Shown here: one piece after another, positions 7,388 through 13,392 of the stretch
How the letters are laid out: each line of letters begins with the position of its first letter
Position numbering within the stretch: position 1 is the stretch's first letter
NCBI GenBank assembly: GCA_050743125.1
Contig: JBOGEB010000078.1
Coordinates: 1-17,492, forward strand
Source of the DNA: JBOGEB01 sp050743125
Lineage (GTDB): Bacteria > Actinomycetota > Nitriliruptoria > Euzebyales > Egibacteraceae
DNA: 17,492 bases
Direction of reading: 5' to 3'
Position numbers and translations under genes: made by a program
Notes under the pieces: generated by a model
Told to the model about the DNA's origin: nothing
The model's database searches: none
What the model saw: the letters and a program-made list of their open reading frames with translations, nothing else

Positions 7388-7868
7388 CGCTTTTATCGAT
7401 GCGTCTGTATTCATGGGGATGCACAGCAGCGCCGAGGCTACGCGTAAAGCCTGTAAGGGGTTCTTTGTCCAGTGGCTGTTCAACAGTGTGGTCATGAGCC
7501 TGGAGCACGTGGGACGTTGCGACGAGCTGGTCTGGCGCTTCACCCGCACCATCCAGGATGCCTACTATCCATTTATGGACAGCCTCCATACGTCTATGAG
7601 GATCGAACGCCGCAGCTATGAGGAGGCGGACCTGCGTATGACGCTGGGGTCACCGTTACTCAAGGGTCTGCCGATGTATGAGCGACTGCTCCTTGGGATG
7701 GTGCTGAATGCGAAAGGGACGCTGTACTCCGTCAGCCCTCGGCTTTGTCATCGCCAGGACCTCCCTGTCCGGGTGCCCTCGGTGGCCGTAGAGCTTTTCT
7801 TCCCCGAGAGGCTGGAGGGCCTCTACCAGAAGTCCCTGATGTTACGCGTCGTCCCCGGCACCCTCTAG
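7377..7868 (+). CDS. DUF6190-like, degenerate PIN-like protein
   Basis: A 163-residue soluble protein. The start FIDASVFMGMHS, the middle VVMSLEHVGRCDELVW and the end TLYSVSPRL follow the strand/helix spacing of PIN domains. Asp8 and Glu43 sit where PIN acids are expected. A second acid may be Glu102, and the usual late Asp is replaced in SVSPRL, so nuclease activity looks unlikely or altered. I recall similar actinobacterial proteins filed as DUF6190. The start overlaps the stop region of the upstream PLP enzyme, implying translational coupling. Being locked between the arginine oxidase and the DapA-like lyase, it probably acts in the pathway. The cyclisation of guanidinoacetaldehyde to 2-aminoimidazole is the step in azomycin formation without another obvious enzyme here. 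That assignment is inference; an antitoxin-less PIN remnant is the alternative. Confidence 0.6.
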   Translation: MKGDAFIDASVFMGMHSSAEATRKACKGFFVQWLFNSVVMSLEHVGRCDELVWRFTRTIQDAYYPFMDSLHTSMRIERRSYEEADLRMTLGSPLLKGLPMYERLLLGMVLNAKGTLYSVSPRLCHRQDLPVRVPSVAVELFFPERLEGLYQKSLMLRVVPGTL

Positions 7869-7878
7869 AGAGGCGCCA

Positions 7879-8679
7879 ATGTACCGTGGATTGATTGTTC
7901 CCCTCGTCACCCCCCTCGAGGAGGGCGGTGTGGTATCCGAGAGGAGCGTTCAAACGCTTGTAAATTCGGTTCGCCAGGAGGCCACGGCACTGATGCCGAC
8001 CCTCAGCTCCGGGGAGGGGTGGAGGCTTTCGGAGCAGCAGTGGCGGAGCATGGTCACCTACACGAAGGCTCATGCCTGCGGGCTGCCAGTATTGGCGGGG
8101 ATCCAGCTCAAGGACACGCTGGACGTCATCGCTAGGGCGCGGATGGCGATGGCCATGGGCGTAGACGCCATCGTCGTGACCACTCCATTTTGCAGGGACA
8201 TCTCGCAGGACGCGATCTATGAGCACTACCGGGCGCTACGGGCGGAGGTGGGCGCCCCCCTTTTCGTCTACAACGAGGCGGCCGTCTCCGGGAACGCCAT
8301 TGACCTTGAGACACTGCTCCGAATCTGCTGTATGCCGGGCGTCGTGGGGATCAAGGAGTCCAGCGGCTCCGCAAAGCTCATTGCGCAGCTCGTGGCTGCG
8401 AACACCGGTGTTCCTGTATTTCAGGGCTGGGAGAACCTGCTCCTTGAGTCCCCAGGAGTCGATGGCTATGTCCTTGCATTGGCGAACCTTGAGCCCGCGC
8501 TGTGCAATGCCATGCTTGCTCGGCCCTCGGCCGAGCTTCAGGCACGGATCAGTGCCGTCTGCGATCAGCATGGTTTGTTCCGCCAGGACTGGTACCTCTG
8601 GCTTAAGAAGGAGCTTTACAGACGGGAGATCATTCAAAGCGAGAATGTTGTCGATGCTGAGAGGAGAGCGTTGTCATGA
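7879..8679 (+). CDS. DapA/NAL-family class I aldolase-lyase, RohR-like
   Basis: A TIM-barrel Schiff-base enzyme of 266 residues, slightly short for the dihydrodipicolinate synthase/N-acetylneuraminate lyase family (about 290). The opening MYRGLIVPLVTPLEEGG is typical. The loop SSGEG (43-47) replaces the usual TTGE. The catalytic tyrosine is Tyr131 in FVYNEA and the Schiff-base lysine is Lys159 in VVGIKESSG. Lysine biosynthesis is unlikely because the neighbours are an arginine oxidase and an N-oxygenase. In the azomycin pathway a homologue (RohR) performs retro-aldol cleavage of 4-hydroxy-2-oxo-arginine to guanidinoacetaldehyde and pyruvate, and the same reaction fits here. The ribosome site AGAGAGG lies upstream of the ATG. 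The gene starts 10 bases after the previous stop and its own stop overlaps the next start (ATGA). Confidence 0.87.
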   Translation: MYRGLIVPLVTPLEEGGVVSERSVQTLVNSVRQEATALMPTLSSGEGWRLSEQQWRSMVTYTKAHACGLPVLAGIQLKDTLDVIARARMAMAMGVDAIVVTTPFCRDISQDAIYEHYRALRAEVGAPLFVYNEAAVSGNAIDLETLLRICCMPGVVGIKESSGSAKLIAQLVAANTGVPVFQGWENLLLESPGVDGYVLALANLEPALCNAMLARPSAELQARISAVCDQHGLFRQDWYLWLKKELYRREIIQSENVVDAERRALS

Positions 8680-9509
8680 GGGTCAAAAGCTCAGACAGCG
8701 ACCTTAAGCAGCTGTTTATCTACAATCGCTCGCTTCGAGATCTCGACACCTACTCCAAGATTCTTGAGATCGAGCGCGACTGGATCGTCAGGCTGGCGAA
8801 TGCCACAGAGGCGAGCGCCCCCACATTCGAATCTCGTGCACAACTGCTTGACGCACTACACGATCTCCTGGAGCGGGAAGAGCACGCCCCCTCAGAGAGC
8901 GTGGAGTTCTTCGCCAAGCAGAGTACACGGGAGCAGTTCAAGGTGATCATTGGCGAGTTTGCGGTGGACGGTCTGACCGAGGCGCAGTCGTTTTTCCCCA
9001 TCATCGCCCGGCTCCCGATCAAATCGCAGATGGCGGTGATGCGGGTATTAATAGACGAGTTCGGTTGCGGTAACGTCGACCAAGCTCATTCCCAGCTCTA
9101 CCGAAACCTGCTGACGGAGTTGGAGATGCCCCTCGATATTGAGAGCTATCTCGACGGCCTCAACGACGAGAGCTACGCCTTCCTCAACGTCTTCTACTGG
9201 TTGTCGGAGCGGGCTCCACAGGTCGAGTACTTCCTGGGAGCGCTGGCGTACCTAGAGGCAAGCATACCCTTCGCCTTCAGTTGCTACGCAAACGCATGCG
9301 CCCGGCTTGGGATCATAGGCAGCCGCTACTACACCGAGCACATGCACATCGACGGGTTCCACATGAAGGAACTGCAAATTGCTATTCGGGAGCTCGAAGC
9401 CGCGGGCGAGCTGGACTACAAGAAGGTGTGGGTCGGGACGCAGCTGGCAAGCAGCATCATCGCCGAGGCGTTCGAGGCTGCGGTGGCCAAGGCGAGGAAA
9501 GTGGCGTGA
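8676..9509 (+). CDS. Heme-oxygenase-like diiron oxygenase (HDO), candidate N-oxygenase, RohS-like
   Basis: An all-helical protein of 277 residues in the 'iron-containing redox enzyme' (HDO) family, which includes UndA, BesC, the SznF central domain and RohS. The expected ligands are all present with family spacing: Glu102 (LTEAQ), Glu128 and His138 (DEFGCGNVDQAH), Glu194 (AYLEAS), and His222/Asp226/His229 in the HxxxDxxH motif of TEHMHIDGFH. These spacings match SznF as I remember it (26 residues from first to second Glu, 10 from Glu to His, H-x3-D-x2-H). SznF and RohS oxidise nitrogen, and with an arginine oxidase upstream N-oxygenation of a guanidine or 2-aminoimidazole is the best guess. 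There is no fused cupin domain as in SznF. The ATG has GAGGAGAG upstream and overlaps the previous stop. The gene is followed directly by a Rieske protein. Confidence 0.85.
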   Translation: MRVKSSDSDLKQLFIYNRSLRDLDTYSKILEIERDWIVRLANATEASAPTFESRAQLLDALHDLLEREEHAPSESVEFFAKQSTREQFKVIIGEFAVDGLTEAQSFFPIIARLPIKSQMAVMRVLIDEFGCGNVDQAHSQLYRNLLTELEMPLDIESYLDGLNDESYAFLNVFYWLSERAPQVEYFLGALAYLEASIPFAFSCYANACARLGIIGSRYYTEHMHIDGFHMKELQIAIRELEAAGELDYKKVWVGTQLASSIIAEAFEAAVAKARKVA

Positions 9510-9511
9510 CC

Positions 9512-9826
9512 ATGCCACAAACCGACTCGGAGCCCGTCATCGAGCAGTTGCCGAATGAGGTCTTGCGCCTTGAGGTCAGGGGCAATGAGTTCCTCATCGG
9601 TGCTGCCTGCCCTCACCGAAAGGGAAGGTTGGCATACGGTTATGTAAACGCGCGGACACTACGGATTACGTGCCCTCTCCATCAGTCCACTTTCGACCTA
9701 CAGACGGGCTGCCCAGTCTCGGGTCCATCAAACGCTCCGCTTCGCGTCAGGCTGCTCGATGACCGCGTATCCTGCTCGGCCCCTGGTGCCTGCTCCGTAG
9801 AGGAGGCCGAGGATGGTCGTGTATGA
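9512..9826 (+). CDS. Small Rieske [2Fe-2S] protein, candidate electron donor
   Basis: A 104-residue protein with one Rieske domain: Cys33-Pro-His35 and Cys54-Pro-Leu-His57 (TCPLHQSTFDLQTG) are the four cluster ligands, and the spacing fits stand-alone Rieske ferredoxins. There is no membrane segment and no oxygenase catalytic domain, so it should carry electrons in the cytoplasm. Sitting directly behind the diiron oxygenase gene, it probably reduces that enzyme; no reductase gene is visible in the operon, so a housekeeping one would be needed. The ATG at 9512 is used here. An in-frame GTG at 9506 overlaps the preceding TGA and has GAGGAAAG just upstream, so it is a fair alternative start adding two residues. 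The C-terminus carries extra cysteines (near residues 67, 88 and 94) of unknown meaning. Confidence 0.85.
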   Translation: MPQTDSEPVIEQLPNEVLRLEVRGNEFLIGAACPHRKGRLAYGYVNARTLRITCPLHQSTFDLQTGCPVSGPSNAPLRVRLLDDRVSCSAPGACSVEEAEDGRV

Positions 9827-9845
9827 GGATATCGGTGAATAGACC

Positions 9846-10883
9846 GTGACCCCTGTGGCCGAGTACGAACCGGAGCAGGTATGGCTCCCCGTCTCAGAGA
9901 GCATTCTGGACTGGGATAAAGATTTTCATAATCTGCTGCTGAATGACCATATCCGGATGGTCGCCTTCAAGGCCGCGATCGACGAGACAGTCAAGCCAGG
10001 GATGGTCGTCCTTGATCTCGGCACGGGAACAGGGATCCTCGCGCAGTGGGCGCTCCAGGCTGGCGCTGTGCGCGTCTATGGCATCGATCTGGATGAAACC
10101 ATCCTGGCGACCGCCGTAGAGCGGATCGCTGCGGCTGGCTGCGGTGACCGTTTCCACGCCATCCACAGCCTTTCCTTCGAAGCGGAGATCCCCGAACGCG
10201 TTGACGTAATCGTCTCGGAGATCATGGGGAACCTGGCCGATAATGAGGACTTCATCAGAATTCTGATGGATGCGCGCAGGAGGTTCCTTAACGACGGGGG
10301 CAGCATGTTGCCTGACCGGGTAGCGAGCTACTTAGTTCCGGTAGCAGCGAAGAAGGCACACGATCAGGTCAAGGGCGGCGAGTACTGCGGGGGGAAGAAT
10401 TCGCGATCACTGGACGATGCGCTTCGGCGCCGAGGTGTCGAGAGCCGTTTCGATTGTTACTATGACGTGATCCTGCCAAAAAGCACCTACCTGGCTGCTC
10501 CCCGGATGACGCGGCTCTATAACCTCGGTTCCGATAACACGGCGACATACCGCGTGTCGAGGACATATCCAGTGGGCAGGGGCGGGATCTTTACGGGATT
10601 CAAAGGGTACTTCATTGCGCGTCTGTCGCAGACCGTAACACTCGACATCTCTGGAGACAGCATCAACGACCGGACGACCTCGGACAGCTGGAAACATTGC
10701 TACCTACCCATTGAGGAGCCTGTTGAGGTTCGACAACACGACAGGATCAAGCTTGTGTTCAGCCGGACCTATCCGCACCATAGGGAAGAGCTGTTCAGGC
10801 AGCGCTATCGATGGGAGGGACAGGTCATGAGGGGAAGCACAGCGATCGCATGCTTTGGACAGGATACCGGGGGTTATTCTTGA
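9846..10883 (+). CDS. PRMT-fold SAM-dependent N-methyltransferase, SznE-like
   Basis: A 345-residue class I methyltransferase with protein-arginine-methyltransferase (PRMT) architecture. It has an N-terminal helix (DFHNLLLNDHIRMVAFKAAI) and a SAM motif I, VVLDLGTGTGILAQWAL (54-70). Asp81 sits in the ribose-binding position (PRMTs usually have Glu). The double-E loop SEIMGNLADNE has Glu125 and Glu134 nine apart, as in PRMT1. A C-terminal beta-barrel carries SWKHCYLPIEEPVEV in place of the THW loop. The two acidic residues bind a guanidino group in PRMTs. In streptozotocin synthesis the PRMT relative SznE methylates free L-arginine. Here the enzyme ends an operon that starts with an arginine oxidase, so N-methylation of arginine or of a guanidine/aminoimidazole intermediate is likely. 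The GTG start follows an in-frame TAG at 9840. Protein methylation cannot be excluded. Confidence 0.82.
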   Translation: MTPVAEYEPEQVWLPVSESILDWDKDFHNLLLNDHIRMVAFKAAIDETVKPGMVVLDLGTGTGILAQWALQAGAVRVYGIDLDETILATAVERIAAAGCGDRFHAIHSLSFEAEIPERVDVIVSEIMGNLADNEDFIRILMDARRRFLNDGGSMLPDRVASYLVPVAAKKAHDQVKGGEYCGGKNSRSLDDALRRRGVESRFDCYYDVILPKSTYLAAPRMTRLYNLGSDNTATYRVSRTYPVGRGGIFTGFKGYFIARLSQTVTLDISGDSINDRTTSDSWKHCYLPIEEPVEVRQHDRIKLVFSRTYPHHREELFRQRYRWEGQVMRGSTAIACFGQDTGGYS

Positions 10884-10938
10884 CCCTGGGTGTCGTGCTG
10901 CGGCATCGCGCCGCGAAGCATTCCGCAAGCGCGGCTGC

Positions 10939-11379
10939 CTACTCCTCAGCGTCGCGGACTTTTTGCAAAGCGGTCCGTACGAGTGCAACTTCCTCGTTGG
11001 TGAGGTGGCGTGTGAAGTGGTCGGCGATGCTTTGCAGGTAGAAGGGGGCAGCCGCGCGCAAGGTGTTTCGGCCAGCCGTGGTGAGGGCAGCGAAAGACGA
11101 TCGTCGATCTGCGGGATCTGCCTCACGACGAACCAAACCTGCGGCGGTGAGCTCAACAACGACACGGCTGATGCGGGTGCGGCTGAGGACGGCTGCGGTC
11201 GCGAGGTCCTGCATCCGAAGCCGCCGGCCAGGAGCGGCGTTGAGCACGAGCAGAACGTCGTACCAGGCCAGCGACAGGTTGCGGGCTGCCCGCAACTCCC
11301 GCTCGAGCTTGGGCACGACCGCCGCATGGACGCGCAGGAGCGCAGCCCAGGCAGCCGTACCCTCGTCATCGCCGCGCAC
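10939..11379 (-). CDS. MarR-family transcriptional regulator
   Basis: A 146-residue winged-helix regulator. The pattern is typical of MarR: LAWYDVLLVLNAAPGRRLRM, LATAAVLSRTRISRVVVELT (recognition helix), AAGLVRREADPADRRSSFAA (wing with the DxR-like turn), LTTAGRNTLRAAAPF, and a C-terminal dimerisation helix. I place the start at the GTG at 11379, with CAGGAG about 12 bases upstream. The open frame continues up to 11625 but there overlaps the DsbA-like gene in another frame and looks non-coding. It is 46 bases downstream of that gene and probably co-transcribed with it, which would make it autoregulatory through the palindrome at 12182-12201. It converges on the biosynthetic operon, with only 55 bases between the stops. 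Confidence 0.85.
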   Translation of the reverse strand: MRGDDEGTAAWAALLRVHAAVVPKLERELRAARNLSLAWYDVLLVLNAAPGRRLRMQDLATAAVLSRTRISRVVVELTAAGLVRREADPADRRSSFAALTTAGRNTLRAAAPFYLQSIADHFTRHLTNEEVALVRTALQKVRDAEE

Positions 11380-11425
11380 GACGGGAACGTACTCCTGACT
11401 AGGCGCCCAGAGGCACGACCTGGCA

Positions 11426-12163
11426 CTAGGACTGCTGCGAGGCGGCTCGGCGGAGGAGGTCGTCGTAGACGTCGGGGTCGTCACGGTCGATGACGGGAAA
11501 GCCGACGCCGAACTCGCCCTCCCAGTGGACCTCGACGCCAGGGTTGGGTACGTCGGTGCCATCGGGGAGGAACACGTGCGGGCTGCAACGGACGATACCC
11601 GTGCGAGCCAGATGGAACTGGTCAATCACGGAGCGGCGAGCGCGTCCATCATCCAGAGCCTCGGCGAGAGCGCTGACATCCACGATTCCCGTCGCGGCAG
11701 CGACTTCGAGGATGACGTGGCGTTGGGCAATGCAGCGGCTCTCGGCCCAAAACGCCACCCGAAGAGTCTTGTCGAGCGCCTCAGAGGCGTCAAGGCTCTG
11801 GGCCTTGGCGGCCTGCACCGCTTCTAATGCGGGCAGGACGGTGACGGGATAGGTCCAGTCGGGCGACTGCCAAAGTTGCCAGCCCGCCTCTGGCTCGAGG
11901 CGTCCCACGACGGCGACCTCCGAATCGACGCCTGGACGGGGGTTCACCTCGGCGTTGCACAACTCGAGCGGAAAGGCCCGGTGGTCGAGCACGACGGCGT
12001 TGTCAAGGCCCAAGCGTCGGCGCGCCCGCAGGAGGCGGTACACGGCAAGGTGGCCGAAGGAGCACACGAGGTCGGAATACACCACGAGCGTCCCGTCCGC
12101 GACGTTCAGCCGTCCGGACCGGTTTGCACCCACGAGCGGCGCCGTCGGCTCCGTGGTTGACAC
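11426..12163 (-). CDS. DsbA/FrnE-like thioredoxin-fold oxidoreductase with a monothiol CSFG site
   Basis: A 245-residue protein of the DsbA family (thioredoxin fold with a helical insertion), without a signal peptide, so cytoplasmic. The strand-turn VVYSDLVCSFGHLAVYRL aligns with the SDPVCPWCYLG active site of FrnE-type and mycothiol-dependent nitroreductase (Rv2466c-like) members. The second cysteine is replaced: Cys34-Ser-Phe-Gly, a monothiol site suggesting glutaredoxin- or kappa-transferase-like chemistry with a small thiol. SPHVFLPDG supplies the cis-proline loop. The GTG start gives MSTTEP; in-frame ATGs are not nearby. It is the first gene of a pair with the MarR regulator, which suggests a response to thiol-reactive or electrophilic compounds. 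The substrate is unknown. Nitro-compound reduction is a speculation based on the neighbouring pathway. Confidence 0.75.
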   Translation of the reverse strand: MSTTEPTAPLVGANRSGRLNVADGTLVVYSDLVCSFGHLAVYRLLRARRRLGLDNAVVLDHRAFPLELCNAEVNPRPGVDSEVAVVGRLEPEAGWQLWQSPDWTYPVTVLPALEAVQAAKAQSLDASEALDKTLRVAFWAESRCIAQRHVILEVAAATGIVDVSALAEALDDGRARRSVIDQFHLARTGIVRCSPHVFLPDGTDVPNPGVEVHWEGEFGVGFPVIDRDDPDVYDDLLRRAASQQS

Positions 12164-12181
12164 GCGGCTAGGCTAGCAGGA

Positions 12182-12201
12182 ATATGCGTGCGCACGCACA
12201 T
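12182..12201. promoter_or_regulatory. Palindrome upstream of the DsbA-MarR pair, candidate MarR operator
   Basis: TGCGTGCGCACGCA at 12185-12198 is a perfect 14-bp palindrome. Pairing extends to 18 of 20 positions over 12182-12201. It lies 18-38 bases upstream of the GTG of the DsbA-like gene, where a repressor would block transcription. Size and position suit a MarR-family dimer. Confidence 0.45.
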
Positions 12202-12664
12202 GTTATCTTCGGTAGCCGGTGCGCATCCGGCCAGGCACTGGGCCAGCCCTGACACTTCGAGGAGGACCAGCGTGGACGCACTCGACACAGCCTGCTCATC
12301 CTGCGGCTCGTGGTCGTCTGCTGCTCATGCCCAAAGCACGCCGGCCGGTTCGCCGGCGCAGGCGACTTTTCCACCTCCTCGCGGCTGCCCCGCAGGGCGG
12401 TTCACGTTGGCTTCACCGGTCCGGCACCCGCTCTCTCGAGGCTGCTTCGGGTGGACCCCTCGCTGGTCGGGCTGGTCGGAGTTGAGGTCTTGCCGCCCAG
12501 GCTTCGGTGTCGCCACGGCGCAGCAACCCTTGCCCTTCGCAGCCAGACGAGCGTGAAAACGACGTAGCCCCCAAGCAGTCCCGCGGCTCGAGGCCACGGG
12601 ATCCAGCGCCGTGACAACAGCGGCGCTGGCTGTCAGATGCAACAACGGACGGAAAGGAGAAGGA
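12202..12664. other. Divergent intergenic region between the DsbA-like and rhodanese genes
   Basis: No gene I can support. A GTG at 12272 with a strong GAGGAGG upstream opens a 94-codon plus-strand frame to 12556, but the translation is compositionally odd (Ser/Pro/Arg/Trp-rich) and unrecognised. An alternative plus frame ending at 12567 is equally anonymous. This may be a decayed gene whose start signals survive. The rhodanese promoter should lie near the right end. Confidence 0.35.
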
Positions 12665-13003
12665 ATGGTTGCCACCATCACTCGAGACAGACTCAAGGAG
12701 CGCATCGATCGTGGTGACGTCGTCGTGCTCGAGGCGCTGCCGCAGCCGTACTGGGAGAAAGAGCATCTGCCGGGAGCGCTGCTGTTCCCACTCGACGACA
12801 TCGACGGCCAGGCGGTTTCGATGCTTCCTGACAAGACTGCAGACATCGTCGTCTATTGCTCCAACGCTGCCTGCAACAACTCCCATATCGCCGCAGATCG
12901 GCTCACTCAGCTCGGCTACACGAGCGTGCTCCGATACACCGAGGGAAAGCAGGACTGGATCGAAGCGGGTCTGCCGGTCGAATCCGGCTCCATAGGCGCC
13001 TGA
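12665..13003 (+). CDS. Single-domain rhodanese-like sulfurtransferase
   Basis: A 112-residue cytoplasmic protein with one rhodanese domain: LKERIDRGDVVVLEALP (first half, where a D-V-R usually stands), WEKEHLPGALLFPLDDI (the 'H-I-p-G-A-i' motif) and the active-site loop VVYCSNAACNNSHIAADRL with Cys65 as the persulfide-carrying residue. Such proteins pass sulfane sulfur between thiols; the second cysteine, Cys70, in the loop is unusual and could form a disulfide with it. The ATG at 12665 was chosen over an upstream in-frame start because AAAGGAGAAGG lies immediately before it. It stands alone between the DsbA/MarR pair and the sulfate importer, consistent with a sulfur or thiol theme. Confidence 0.9.
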   Translation: MVATITRDRLKERIDRGDVVVLEALPQPYWEKEHLPGALLFPLDDIDGQAVSMLPDKTADIVVYCSNAACNNSHIAADRLTQLGYTSVLRYTEGKQDWIEAGLPVESGSIGA

Positions 13004-13392
13004 ATCCAGGGCTCTTGACGTAGCAGCGGGGAAGCCGTATCGGGAACGGCCTGACCAGGCGCGAAGCGTTCCTGTCGGCTGTCCCCTGCGTCGGCGGCGG
13101 CCGCTGATCGCTGCAGGATCTCCGCCCGGCTTTGGACCGCCTGGAGCGGCGGTGAAACACGTCCCCACCCCGCGACAGGCCAGCGGGACAGCCGATGAGG
13201 TCGAGTGTCACGTGGAGGAAAGCGGCACTGGACAGTTGCCGGGTCAGTCCTGCATCCATCTGGCGACTCGCCTGGAATCCCGCCGTTCGGGGCACCGGTG
13301 GCCAACTGGGGTTGCCGGTGCCCGACAGCGGGACGGTGGCGGCCCATCCGTGACCGAGCGCAAGGGCACACTCGGGCCGCGACGTCTTCCCG
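13004..13392. other. Intergenic region between convergent rhodanese and cysA genes
   Basis: About 390 bases with no recognisable gene. Open frames on both strands exist because of high GC, but none has a good start or family motif. The only structure noted is the stem-loop at 13291-13322. Confidence 0.5.
13291..13322. terminator. Stem-loop between convergent genes, candidate terminator
   Basis: GGCACCGG at 13291-13298 pairs with CCGGTGCC at 13315-13322. Inside, CAAC (13303-13306) pairs with GTTG (13311-13314) around a TGGG loop, leaving a four-base bulge on the left. This gives a 12-bp GC-rich stem about 70 bases beyond the cysA stop and 290 beyond the rhodanese stop. There is no T-tract. 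Confidence 0.35.

Noticed and set aside
7879..8679. Possible dapA for lysine synthesis
   Set aside because: The family residues fit, but operon context, shorter length and the changed TTGE loop argue for a secondary-metabolism lyase.
10899..10915. Small hairpin GCGGC-ATCGC-GCCGC between the operon end and the MarR gene, considered as a terminator
   Set aside because: Only five base pairs and no T-tract; expected by chance in GC-rich DNA.
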